Both the position numbers and the translations under genes were made by a program. From contig JAEWKL010000092.1 in the NCBI GenBank assembly GCA_023386115.1, positions 1 through 12,803 on the forward strand: a stretch of DNA of 12,803 bases, given 5' to 3'. Shown piece after piece: positions 1 to 6,803 of this stretch (position 1 is its first letter; each line of letters begins with the position of its first letter). This DNA is from Pseudomonadota bacterium. Its GTDB lineage: Bacteria > Pseudomonadota > Alphaproteobacteria > Rhizobiales > Beijerinckiaceae. The notes under the pieces were generated by a model that was given only the letters and a program-made list of their open reading frames with translations, did not search any database and was not told where the DNA came from.

Positions 1-2
1 GC

Positions 3-959
3 GACGTGCTGCCCTGGGCCTTCGCGCCGCCGGCCACGGTCTGGGATTCCTTGAGCGCGGCGCTCGTGCATCTCGCGCAAGGCGGTAGCGAGGACAGCCC
101 GCAGGGCCGCAGCCTCGCCTACCTCCACCGCGACAGCCCGGCCGGGCGCGAGCCGGAGCCGGTGCTGCGGGCGCTGGCATCCGAGGCCGGCCTCGCCTTC
201 CGCGCCTATGCCCTGCCGGACAACGCCGACGACGGCGCGTCCCCCTGGCGCGCCGTCCGGGCGGCGGATCCCGACACGGTGATCCTGGACGCCACAGCCG
301 GCCTCTCCGGCACTCCCCTGCGGGATGCGGCCGCCGCGGGATTGCCCCTCAACCGCATCGTCACGGTGGGCTGGACCGGGGAGGACGACCTGCTGCGGCC
401 GGCCGCCGGCGCCCGGGACCTCACCGCCAAGGGCCTGCGCACCGTGACCTGGCACGCGCCCGGCGACAGTTTCCCGGCCTTCGACCAAATCGACCTCCTG
501 GTGATCGATGCCGGGCTGTCGCGCACGCCCAAGGAGGAGAATGCCGGCCCGCTCTACAACCGCGGCGTCTATGCCGGGGTGATCCTGGCCGAGGGCATCC
601 GCAATGCGCAGGCCCTTGCCGGAAAGAAGCGGATCGACGGATCCGAGATGCGCCGCGGGCTGGAGGCCATCAACCTCGATCCGGTGCGCTGGAAGGAGCT
701 CGGCCTCGTCGGCTTCGCCCGCCGCCTGCGCCTCTCCTGCGCCGACCATAGCGGGCGGCGTCCGCTCACCGTGCAGGAATGGACCGGCGCCCGCTGGGTC
801 CAGGTCGGCGACGAGATCGTGCCGCCGCGCGAGCGCTTGCGCCCCCATCTCGACGCCGCCGTGGCGGCCCTGGCCGAGCGCGTCGCCGCCGAGACCGGCA
901 CCGCCGGCGCCAAGCCCCTTGAGACCTCTCCCCGCGAGACCTGCCCGGCCGGGCCCTAG
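3..959 (+). CDS. ABC transporter substrate-binding protein, branched-chain amino acid type (5' truncated)
   Basis: C-terminal part of a type I periplasmic binding protein of the LivJ/Peripla_BP_6 kind; the reading frame is open to the left edge, so the true start and the signal peptide lie outside the window. Visible features are alternating Rossmann-like strands (for example the stretch around 'DTVILDATAG' and 'RIVTVGWTGED'), a segment 'YNRGVYAGVILAEGIRNA' typical of the helix lining the second lobe in this family, and a C-terminal region with 'LVGFARRLRLSCADHSGRRP' followed by 'VQEWTGARWVQVGDEI', which matches the usual final strand of amino-acid/amide-binding members. Such proteins capture a small solute in the periplasm for an ABC permease. 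No permease or ATPase gene follows, so its partners, if linked, lie upstream. The ligand cannot be told from the sequence. The family call is fairly firm; the substrate is unknown. Confidence 0.75.
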   Translation, partial: DVLPWAFAPPATVWDSLSAALVHLAQGGSEDSPQGRSLAYLHRDSPAGREPEPVLRALASEAGLAFRAYALPDNADDGASPWRAVRAADPDTVILDATAGLSGTPLRDAAAAGLPLNRIVTVGWTGEDDLLRPAAGARDLTAKGLRTVTWHAPGDSFPAFDQIDLLVIDAGLSRTPKEENAGPLYNRGVYAGVILAEGIRNAQALAGKKRIDGSEMRRGLEAINLDPVRWKELGLVGFARRLRLSCADHSGRRPLTVQEWTGARWVQVGDEIVPPRERLRPHLDAAVAALAERVAAETGTAGAKPLETSPRETCPAGP

Positions 960-1117
960 GCAAGTCTTCGCAAGATTGCTGCGTTGCAGCGAGATGTCCA
1001 TCCTGTTCCAGCTGGTTTCCGCGCACGTCTCCCTCCGTCTCTCCGGACCCGAGATCCTGCCGGACGGACCTTGCGTCAGACAACTATCCTTGGGACACTC
1101 GGTCCGCAGGCCGAGAA

Positions 1118-1162
1118 AATGCCGGAATGGTGCGGTGCGGGGCTGTACCCCGGGCCGGCATT
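1118..1162. promoter_or_regulatory. Nested hairpin in the kgtP leader
   Basis: The outer arms AATGCCGG (1118-1125) and CCGGCATT (1155-1162) are perfectly complementary. With a 2-nt bulge the pairing extends to GAGA at 1113-1116 and TCTC at 1162-1165. Inside lies a second hairpin, CGGGG-CTGTA-CCCCG (1138-1152). It sits about 80 nt before the kgtP start and about 160 nt after the preceding stop. It could be a terminator for the upstream gene or a structured leader; no clear T-run follows on the plus strand. On the minus strand the stem is followed by TTTCTC. Confidence 0.4.
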
Positions 1163-1244
1163 CTCCTAGTCCGTGCACGGCGCGAGGCCCCGACGGCCCG
1201 CTCGATCCCGCCATCGCTCACCCCCGGGAGGAGAAGACCCTGCG

Positions 1245-2609
1245 ATGACCACCACCGCCCAGAGCCGGCCCGGGGCCGCGCGGCCCTCCGCCGCCGACAG
1301 CCTCGCCTCGCCCAACCCGACCATCGCGGCCTACGACAACAAGGCCCGCATCAAGGCCATCATCGGCTCCTCGTCGGGCAACCTCGTCGAGTGGTACGAC
1401 TTCTACGCCTATGCCTTCACGGCGATCTACTTCAAGGACGTGTTCTTCCCGGGCTCCGACCCGACGGTGCAGCTCATCAACACCGCGGCGGTGTTCGCCA
1501 TCGGCTTCCTGATGCGGCCGATCGGCGGCTGGCTGTTCGGCCGCGTCGCCGACCGCTACGGCCGCAAGACCTCGATGCTGATCTCCGTGATGATGATGTG
1601 CGCCGGCTCGCTCGTCATCGCGATCCTGCCGACCTACGGGCAGATCGGGGTCTTCGCGCCGGTGCTGCTGTTGCTGGCCCGCATGGCGCAAGGCCTCTCG
1701 GTCGGCGGCGAGTACGGCACCTCGGCGACCTACATGAGCGAGGTGGCGCTGAAAGGAAAACGCGGCTTCTACGGCTCGTTCCAGTACGTCACCCTGATCG
1801 GCGGGCAGCTCCTGGCCTCGCTGGTGGTGGTGCTGGTGACGCTGACGCTCGACGACAAGGCGATGACCGCCTGGGGCTGGCGCATCCCGTTCCTCATCGG
1901 CGCCGCGGCCGCCGTGGTCGCCCTCTACCTGCGGCGCTCGCTGCACGAGACCTCGACCGCCGAGACCCGCACCTCGCGGGAAGCCGGCAGCATGGCGTCG
2001 ATCTGGCGCAACCATCGCCGCGCCTTCCTCACCGTCCTCGGCTACACCGCCGGCGGCTCGCTGATCTTCTACACCTTCACTACGTACATGCAGAAATACC
2101 TGGTGAACACCACCCACATGGACAAGAAGACCGCCAACCTGGTGATGACGGCTGTGCTGTTCACCTACATGGTGGCGCAGCCCTTCTTCGGGATGTTCGC
2201 CGACAAGTTCGGCCGCAAGACCGCGATGCTGCTGTTCGGGGCCTCGACCACGCTGCTGACCGTGCCGCTGCTGCATGCGATCGCGGGCGCCCAGAACCCG
2301 ATTCTCGCCTACCTGCTGATCACCGCGGCGCTGCTATGCGTCTCGTTCTACACCTCGATCAGCGGGCTGGTGAAGGCCGAGATGTTCCCGGCCGAGGTGA
2401 GGGCGCTCGGCGTCGGCCTGTCCTACGCGATCGCCAACGCGATCTTCGGCGGCTCGGCTGAATTCGTGGCCCTGAGCTTCAAGGAAGCCGGCTTCGAGAC
2501 CACCTTCTACTGGTACGTGACGGCGATGTGCGCCGTGGCCTTCCTGGTCTCGCTGCAGATGCCCGACAGCCGCCGCTCCGGCTACCTCCAGGGCGACGGC
2601 ACGGCGTGA
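1245..2609 (+). CDS. kgtP: 2-oxoglutarate/H+ symporter, MFS metabolite:H+ symporter family
   Basis: A 454-aa inner-membrane transporter of the major facilitator superfamily, expected to import 2-oxoglutarate (or a close dicarboxylate) with protons. The sequence resembles Escherichia coli KgtP along its whole length as I recall it. It has 'SSSGNLVEWYDFYAYAF' at the first helix (residues 42-58), 'FLMRPIGGWLFGR' before the motif A loop 'GRVADRYGRKT' (99-109), 'GLSVGGEYGTSATYMSEV' (150-167), 'FYTFTTYMQKYLVNT' (275-289), a second-half motif A-like loop 'GMFADKFGRKT' (316-326), and 'KAEMFPAEVRALGVGLSYA' (377-395). Twelve helices are expected. The start at 1245 has a strong GGGAGGAG ribosome site at 1226-1233; an upstream in-frame ATG at 1173 lacks this support. 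The N-terminal 25 or so residues are extra and polar. It is monocistronic and convergent with msrP. KgtP is the best call; a related dicarboxylate symporter is possible. Confidence 0.9.
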   Translation: MTTTAQSRPGAARPSAADSLASPNPTIAAYDNKARIKAIIGSSSGNLVEWYDFYAYAFTAIYFKDVFFPGSDPTVQLINTAAVFAIGFLMRPIGGWLFGRVADRYGRKTSMLISVMMMCAGSLVIAILPTYGQIGVFAPVLLLLARMAQGLSVGGEYGTSATYMSEVALKGKRGFYGSFQYVTLIGGQLLASLVVVLVTLTLDDKAMTAWGWRIPFLIGAAAAVVALYLRRSLHETSTAETRTSREAGSMASIWRNHRRAFLTVLGYTAGGSLIFYTFTTYMQKYLVNTTHMDKKTANLVMTAVLFTYMVAQPFFGMFADKFGRKTAMLLFGASTTLLTVPLLHAIAGAQNPILAYLLITAALLCVSFYTSISGLVKAEMFPAEVRALGVGLSYAIANAIFGGSAEFVALSFKEAGFETTFYWYVTAMCAVAFLVSLQMPDSRRSGYLQGDGTA

Positions 2610-2621
2610 GGTGAGCGGGGT

Positions 2622-2643
2622 CGGCGCATCGCGGGATGCGCCG
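2622..2643. terminator. Bidirectional terminator hairpin between kgtP and msrP
   Basis: A perfect 9-bp stem, CGGCGCATC (2622-2630) with GATGCGCCG (2635-2643) and a GCGG tetraloop, lies in the 44-bp gap between the convergent stop codons (2607-2609 and 2654-2656). It has no T-run on either strand, so it may only partly terminate or may act by protecting 3' ends. Confidence 0.55.
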
Positions 2644-2653
2644 GCCCGTCTCG

Positions 2654-3628
2654 TTACACGAACAGGCGCTCCTTCTCGAGCCCCTTGTACAGGTCGGCGA
2701 CCTGCGCGCCGTAGCCGTTATAGATCAGCGTCGGCACCCGCTCGTCGGTGCCGAGCACCCGCTCGCTCGCCTGGCTCCAGCGCGGATGCGGCACCGCCGG
2801 GTTCACGTTGGCCCAGAAGCCGTATTCCGAGGCTTGCAACCCCTCCCAGAAGGTCTTGGGCCGCTCCGCCGTGAAGGTGATGCGGTTGATCGACTTCACC
2901 GACTTGAAGCCGTATTTCCACGGCACGGCCAGCCGCAGGGGCGCGCCGAACTGGTTGAGCAGCGGCTTGCCGTAGACCCCCGTCACCAGGAAGGCGAGCT
3001 CGTTGTTGGCCTCGGCCATCGTCAGCCCTTCGGTGTAGGGCCAGGGATAGAAGAAGGCGCGCTGGCCCGGCGCCATCGCCTTGTCCAGGAAGGTCTGCAT
3101 CTGGATGTACTTGGCGTCGCCGGTCGGCTTGGCGAGCGCCACGAGGGCTGAGAGCGGGAAGCCGGTCCATGGCACCGCCATCGACCAGGCCTCGACGCAG
3201 CGGTGGCGATAGAGCCGCTCCTCCAGCGCCATCTTGCGCACCAGATCCTCGAAGCCGATCTCGAACGGCTTCTCGACCATCCCGTCGATCTTGATCGTCC
3301 AGGGCTGGACTTTGAGGGCGTTCGAGCCCGGCGTCACCGTCTTGTTGGTGCCGTACTCATAGAAGTTGTTGTAATCGGCGCTGTAGCGCTCCGGCGTCAC
3401 GGCGCGGTCGAGGGTGTAGGCCGGATTCTGCTTGGCCGGATACAGGTCGGCGGTCTTCACCGCGCCGGTCCCCTCGCCCGGCAGGGCGGCCAGGGCCGGT
3501 CCGCCGGCGAGGGAGGAGGCAGCCATTCCGAGGCTGCCGCCGAGCAGTGCCCGGCGATTGAGGAAGACCGATTCGGGCGTGGCGAGGCGCTCGGGCATCT
3601 CCCAGCCGCGCGTGATCTTGATGTGCAT
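2654..3628 (-). CDS. msrP: Protein-methionine-sulfoxide reductase catalytic subunit (molybdopterin)
   Basis: A 324-aa periplasmic molybdoenzyme of the sulfite oxidase fold (YedY/MsrP type), which reduces methionine sulfoxide in oxidised envelope proteins. The N-terminus carries a Tat signal: the twin arginine at residues 25-26 in 'FLNRRALLGG', a small hydrophobic stretch, and an ALA cleavage site near residue 47. The conserved core 'YRHRCVEAWSMAVPWTGFPL' contains Cys144, which in this family ligates molybdenum. Further family features are 'NNFYEYGTNK' (87-96), 'FFYPWPYTEGL' (192-202), 'GAPLRLAVPWKYGFKSVKSI' (228-247) and 'FWANVNP' (271-277). The start at 3628 is preceded by AAGGGACG at suitable spacing; longer in-frame starts would bury the Tat signal. 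No msrQ (the haem membrane partner) is next to it: the gene upstream is divergent and kgtP is convergent. The enzyme call is firm. Confidence 0.92.
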   Translation of the reverse strand: MHIKITRGWEMPERLATPESVFLNRRALLGGSLGMAASSLAGGPALAALPGEGTGAVKTADLYPAKQNPAYTLDRAVTPERYSADYNNFYEYGTNKTVTPGSNALKVQPWTIKIDGMVEKPFEIGFEDLVRKMALEERLYRHRCVEAWSMAVPWTGFPLSALVALAKPTGDAKYIQMQTFLDKAMAPGQRAFFYPWPYTEGLTMAEANNELAFLVTGVYGKPLLNQFGAPLRLAVPWKYGFKSVKSINRITFTAERPKTFWEGLQASEYGFWANVNPAVPHPRWSQASERVLGTDERVPTLIYNGYGAQVADLYKGLEKERLFV

Positions 3629-3841
3629 CGCTCGTCCCTTGAAGGCCGCGTTTCGGAGAACAGTATCCCACAGGGCAGGGTATCGCAGCGGACATCGCGA
3701 CGATTGCCCGGCCGCGCAAATCACGGTTCGGCGAGGCGGCCGTCCTGTCGATCGACGAAGGCCGTCATCGGGACGTGATCGCGTGTGGGCGGCGGCGGCT
3801 TGAGCGGAGACAGGGGACCCGTCCGCGTGCGATAGGATCCC

Positions 3842-4075
3842 ATGCCAGCCAAGAAGCCGAAGCAAACCGCTTTCACGGTCGCCGTCTCGGCCCCCGATAC
3901 CGGGTCCCAGGCTCCGGCCCTGAGGGTCTACGTCGCCATGGCGACCGATCCGCTCGCCGCCGTGGCGGCCGTGCAGGCGGTCGCGCCGGAGGCGGCGGTG
4001 GAGCTGAGCGGCACCCTCTCCGACCGCCTCGCCGCGCGGCTGAAGCTGCGACCGGGCGAGGTGCGGCCGATCTAA
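3842..4075 (+). CDS. Small hypothetical protein
   Basis: A 77-aa reading frame with an ATG start, only a weak upstream purine patch (TAGGAT), and a TAA stop that falls inside the first unit of a tandem repeat. It has a basic N-terminus (MPAKKPKQ), then a plausible beta strand ('TAFTVAVSAP'), 'LRVYVAMATDPLAAVAAVQAVAP', and 'GTLSDRLAARLKLRPGEVRPI' at the end. It has no signal peptide, membrane segment or cysteine. The amphipathic alternation and a composition unlike the Arg/Pro-rich readings of other frames suggest it is real. I do not recognise a family. It is divergent from msrP across about 210 bp in which I see no other gene. Confidence 0.55.
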   Translation: MPAKKPKQTAFTVAVSAPDTGSQAPALRVYVAMATDPLAAVAAVQAVAPEAAVELSGTLSDRLAARLKLRPGEVRPI

Positions 4076-4137
4076 GATCGGTAGCCGATCTAAGATCGGT
4101 GGCCGATCCGAGATCGGTGGCCGATCTGAGATCGGTT
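4066..4137. repeat. Four tandem 18-bp palindromic repeats
   Basis: Four consecutive 18-bp units (4066-4083, 4084-4101, 4102-4119, 4120-4137). Units 1 and 2 carry the palindrome CCGATCTAAGATCGG, with 7-bp arms and a 1-nt centre. Unit 4 has G at the centre. Unit 3 has CCGATCCGAGATCGG, with 6-bp arms. Each unit holds two GATC sites, eight in 72 bp. The stop of the 77-aa gene lies in unit 1, and the same codon position reads TAA, TAA, CGA, TGA through the four units, so stops recur in phase. The array could be tandem operators for a dimeric regulator, a cruciform or terminator element, or simply slippage-expanded 3'-end sequence. Confidence 0.9.
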
Positions 4138-4141
4138 GTCA

Positions 4142-4159
4142 CCGCCGACAGGACGGCGG
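4142..4159. terminator. Possible hairpin after the repeat array
   Basis: CCGCCG (4142-4147) pairs with CGGCGG (4154-4159) around a 6-nt loop, directly after the palindromic repeats and about 120 nt before soxA. There is no T-run. Together with the repeats it could end transcription of the 77-aa gene. Weak evidence alone in such GC-rich DNA. Confidence 0.25.
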
Positions 4160-4276
4160 GACGGGATTCGGGTCAGGCGGCCTCCATCCGGCCATGCGGC
4201 AGCCCGACGTGCAGGCCTGCGGGCTACGATGTAGTCTCAGGCCACCCGATCGACCGGCCACGGGGATTGTTCCGGC

Positions 4277-5074
4277 ATGCGCGCACCGGACTACCGCACG
4301 CTCACGGGCCGCGCCCTCGCGGCGCCGCTGCTCGGCGCGACGCTGGTCCTCGGCGCCGCCGCGCAAGGTCTCCTGCCCGCCGAACGCCGCTCCGGCTTCG
4401 ACCAGATGGCGCCGGAAACCCGAGCGATGCAGGCCGATGACACCGCCAATCCGGGCATGCTCTGGGTCCAGGACGGCGCGGAACTCTTCGCCCGGGCGCC
4501 CTCCCCCGGCACCCTCGCCTGCGCCGGTTGCCACACGGAAGCCGCGATGCGCGGCGTCGCCGCCCGCTACCCGGCCTGGGACGAGGCGACGGCGCGGCCC
4601 GTCGACCTCGAAGGGCGGATCAATCTCTGCCGTGCCCGCCACCAGGCCGCGACGCCGCTGCCGCGGGAGGGCCGCGACCTCCTGGCCCTCACCGCCTATC
4701 TGGGCCACCTCTCCCGCCTGCTGCCGCTGGCGCCGCCGGACGATCCCCGCCTCGCGCCGGCCCGGGCCGCGGGGCGGGCCCTGTTTGAGACGCCGATGGG
4801 CCAGCTCGGCTTCTCCTGCGCGGCCTGCCACGACGCCCATTGGGGCCGGCGCCTCGGCGCCGCGACGATCCCCCAGGGGCACCCGAACGGCTATCCGCTC
4901 TACCGGCTCGAATGGCAGAATCTCGGCTCGCTGGAGCGGCGCCTGCGCAACTGTCTCGCCGGCATGCGGGCCGAGCCGTTCACCGCCGGCTCGGCGGAGA
5001 CGGTGGCACTCACCCTGTACCTGATGCAGCGCGCCGCGCCCTTGCCCATCGAAACCCCGGCCGTGCGCCCGTGA
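4277..5074 (+). CDS. soxA: SoxA-type diheme cytochrome c
   Basis: A 265-aa periplasmic cytochrome. In the Sox system, SoxA with SoxX joins thiosulfate oxidatively to a cysteine of SoxY. Residues 1-30 form a Sec-type signal with a hydrophobic core (13-29). Two haem-binding CxxCH motifs are present: CAGCH (82-86) and CAACH (181-185). SoxA hallmarks include 'RSGFDQMAPETRAMQADD' (38-55), 'LEGRINLCRARHQAATPL' with Cys118 (111-128), 'GHPNGYPLYRLEWQNLGSLE' (201-220) and 'NCLAGMRAEPF' with Cys226 (225-235). In characterised SoxA the C-terminal cysteine is the persulfide ligand of the active haem; Cys118 may serve the first haem. Both haem sites are kept, so this is a two-haem form. The ribosome site is weak, but the signal peptide supports this start. 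No soxX, Y, Z, B or CD lies in the window. Nitrile hydratase genes follow 53 bp later on the same strand. Confidence 0.88.
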   Translation: MRAPDYRTLTGRALAAPLLGATLVLGAAAQGLLPAERRSGFDQMAPETRAMQADDTANPGMLWVQDGAELFARAPSPGTLACAGCHTEAAMRGVAARYPAWDEATARPVDLEGRINLCRARHQAATPLPREGRDLLALTAYLGHLSRLLPLAPPDDPRLAPARAAGRALFETPMGQLGFSCAACHDAHWGRRLGAATIPQGHPNGYPLYRLEWQNLGSLERRLRNCLAGMRAEPFTAGSAETVALTLYLMQRAAPLPIETPAVRP

Positions 5075-5127
5075 CGGTGGCGGCGTGAGGGCCTGCCGCG
5101 TATCCTGGCGGCTCCGGGAGGGCCGAC

Positions 5128-5787
5128 ATGGCGCAAGACCACGACCATCATCACGACCACGACCATCATGAACACGACCACCCGCATGGCAGCGACCTGT
5201 CGCCGATGGACCTGCGGGTGCGCGCCCTCGAATCGATCCTGGTCGAGAAGGGCTACGTCGATCCGGCCGCCCTCGACGCGCTGATCGAGACCTACGAGAC
5301 CAAGGTCGGGCCGCATAACGGCGCCCGGGTGGTGGCGCGGGCCTGGGTCGATCCCGCCTTCAAGGCGCGGCTCCTGGCAGACGGCAGCGCGGCTATGCGC
5401 GAGCTCGATGTCGGCGGGCGCGGCGGCGAGCACATGGTGGTGGTCGAGAACACGCCCGACGAGCACAACCTCGTCGTCTGCACCCTGTGCTCCTGTTATC
5501 CCTGGCCGGTGCTCGGCCTGCCGCCGGTCTGGTACAAGTCGCCGCCCTACCGCTCCCGCGCCGTCATCGATCCGCGCGGGGTGCTGGCCGAGTTCGGCAC
5601 GAGCCTGCCGGCCGGGACGCGGATCCGGGTCTGGGACTCGACCGCGGAGCTGCGCTACATGGTGCTGCCGATGCGGCCCCCCGGCACCGACCATCTCGAC
5701 GAGGCGGCTCTGGCCGATCTCGTCACCCGCGACTCGATGATCGGCACCGGGCTTCCCTTGAGCCCCGACCAAGTGGTGCAGGCATGA
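5128..5787 (+). CDS. nthA: Nitrile hydratase alpha subunit, cobalt type
   Basis: A 219-aa metal-binding subunit of nitrile hydratase, which adds water to a nitrile to give an amide. The active-site claw 'VCTLCSCY' (117-124) supplies Cys118, Cys121 and Cys123. Thr at the second claw position is the signature of cobalt (non-corrin Co3+) enzymes; iron enzymes have Ser. In this family two of these cysteines are oxidised after translation. Other conserved pieces are 'LRVRALESILVEKG' (29-42), 'PPVWYKSPPYRSRAV' (132-146), 'DPRGVLAEFG' (148-157) and 'IRVWDSTAELRYMVLP' (166-181). The first 20 residues contain ten histidines interspersed with Asp, a likely metal-binding tail not needed for the fold. 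The start at 5128 has GGGAGGG at 5116-5122. There is no export signal, so it is cytoplasmic. The stop overlaps the beta start (ATGA). Thiocyanate hydrolase is a paralogue, but the unsplit beta subunit favours nitrile hydratase. Confidence 0.93.
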   Translation: MAQDHDHHHDHDHHEHDHPHGSDLSPMDLRVRALESILVEKGYVDPAALDALIETYETKVGPHNGARVVARAWVDPAFKARLLADGSAAMRELDVGGRGGEHMVVVENTPDEHNLVVCTLCSCYPWPVLGLPPVWYKSPPYRSRAVIDPRGVLAEFGTSLPAGTRIRVWDSTAELRYMVLPMRPPGTDHLDEAALADLVTRDSMIGTGLPLSPDQVVQA

Positions 5788-6455
5788 ACGGCGGACAGGA
5801 TCTCGGCGGCATGCAGGGCTTCGGCCCGCTGGGTCTCGAAGCGGACGAGCCCTGGTTCCACGCCCCATGGGAGCGGCGGGTCTTCGCCATGGCGATGGCG
5901 ATGGGGCTGACCGGCACCTGGAACCTCGATGCCAGCCGTGCGGCGCGCGAATCGCTGCCGCCCGGCGAGTACCTGACGTCCAGCTACTATCGGATCTGGT
6001 TCCGGGCCCTGGAACGCCAAGTGCAGCAGCACGGGCTGGTCGAGGCCGGCGAACTCGCGGCCGGCGCCGCCATGACCCCGCCCGCCCCGGTCGCCCGGGT
6101 GCTCAAGGCCGAGGAGGTGGCGCCGCTCTTCGCCCGCGGCTTCCCGAGCGACCGCCCGGTGGCGAATCCCGCCCGCTTCGCCATCGGCGACGAGGTGCGG
6201 GCCAAGGTGATCCACCCGGCCGGCCATACCCGCCTGCCGCGCTATGTCCGCGGCCGCACCGGCATTGTCGAGCGGATCCATGGCGGCTTCGTCTTCCCGG
6301 ATTCGAATGCCGTCTTCGCCGGCGAGGCGCCGCAATGGCTCTACACCGTGCGCTTCGCCGGGATCGAGCTGTGGGGCGAGGATGCGGATCCGGGGCTGAC
6401 CGTCTCGGTCAACGCCTTCGAGAGCTACCTCGAACCCGCCCGGAGCGCCGCATGA
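5784..6455 (+). CDS. nthB: Nitrile hydratase beta subunit
   Basis: A 223-aa partner subunit of the nitrile hydratase. It opens with 'MNGGQDLGGMQGFGPLG', the family's N-terminal arm, which wraps around alpha. A helical segment follows with 'FHAPWERRVFAMAMA' (25-39) and 'YLTSSYYRIWFRALERQV' (63-80). The C-terminal SH3-like barrel shows 'FAIGDEVRAKVIHPAGHTRL' (132-151), 'PRYVRGRTGIVERIHGGFVFPD' in part (152-173) and 'WLYTVRFAGIELWGE' (185-199). Family-conserved arginines that contact the oxidised claw cysteines probably lie in the Arg-rich PRYVRGR stretch and near the N-terminus. The ATG overlaps the alpha stop as ATGA (5784-5787), implying translational coupling and balanced subunit amounts. 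Gene order alpha-beta-activator is known for some cobalt enzymes; others are beta-alpha. Firm call. Confidence 0.93.
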   Translation: MNGGQDLGGMQGFGPLGLEADEPWFHAPWERRVFAMAMAMGLTGTWNLDASRAARESLPPGEYLTSSYYRIWFRALERQVQQHGLVEAGELAAGAAMTPPAPVARVLKAEEVAPLFARGFPSDRPVANPARFAIGDEVRAKVIHPAGHTRLPRYVRGRTGIVERIHGGFVFPDSNAVFAGEAPQWLYTVRFAGIELWGEDADPGLTVSVNAFESYLEPARSAA

Positions 6456-6772
6456 GCCGACCGCCCACGAGCCGAACGCCCGAGCCTCCGGTCTTCGGGG
6501 CGCCCTGGGAGGCGCAGACCTTCGCGCTGGTGGTCTCGCTGCACGATGCCGGCCTGTTCACCTGGAGCGAGTGGGCGCAGGCCCTGGGCCGCCGGACTGG
6601 CGACCGCATCGCGGATTACGCGCTGTGGCTCGAGACCATCGAGGGTCTGCTCGCCGAGCGCGGCCTGACCAGCGCCGCAGCCCTGGAGGCGCGCCGCGCC
6701 GCTTTCGCCCGCGCCGCGGCGGCGACGCCGCACGGGGAGCCGATCCTGCTGGAGAATGATCCGGGGGCGTGA
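6452..6772 (+). CDS. Nitrile hydratase activator / accessory protein (P14K-like)
   Basis: A 106-aa small protein of the nitrile hydratase accessory family, which helps load cobalt and mature the alpha subunit; in studied cobalt systems it does so by subunit swapping with alpha. It shares a visible motif with the beta subunit, F-x-A-P-W-E-x-x-x-F-A (residues 15-25 here, 25-35 in beta), as expected because the activator is homologous to the beta N-terminal domain. Then come 'LHDAGLFTWSEWAQALG' (30-46), 'YALWLETIEGLLAERGL' (56-72) and a low-complexity Ala/Arg tail ending 'HGEPILLENDPGA'. The start overlaps the beta stop as ATGA (6452-6455), making a tight three-gene unit. No amidase or cobalt transporter gene follows; the next gene is convergent. 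No CxCC-like metal motif is seen. Confidence 0.88.
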   Translation: MSRPPTSRTPEPPVFGAPWEAQTFALVVSLHDAGLFTWSEWAQALGRRTGDRIADYALWLETIEGLLAERGLTSAAALEARRAAFARAAAATPHGEPILLENDPGA

Positions 6773-6803
6773 ACCGCAGCGGCGGTGTCGATTCTCGCCC
6801 CTT

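Noticed and set aside
1071..1090. TTGCGT and TATCCT as a sigma-70 promoter for kgtP
   Set aside because: The two boxes are only 8 bp apart, far from the required 16-18 bp; no better pairing was found.
4066..4137. The palindromic array considered as a CRISPR array
   Set aside because: Units are 18 bp and directly contiguous, with no unique spacers and no cas genes nearby.
5128..6772. Thiocyanate hydrolase instead of nitrile hydratase
   Set aside because: Thiocyanate hydrolase has its beta-type part split into two subunits. Here there is one full-length beta subunit plus a typical activator, which fits nitrile hydratase; the idea is kept only as a substrate question.
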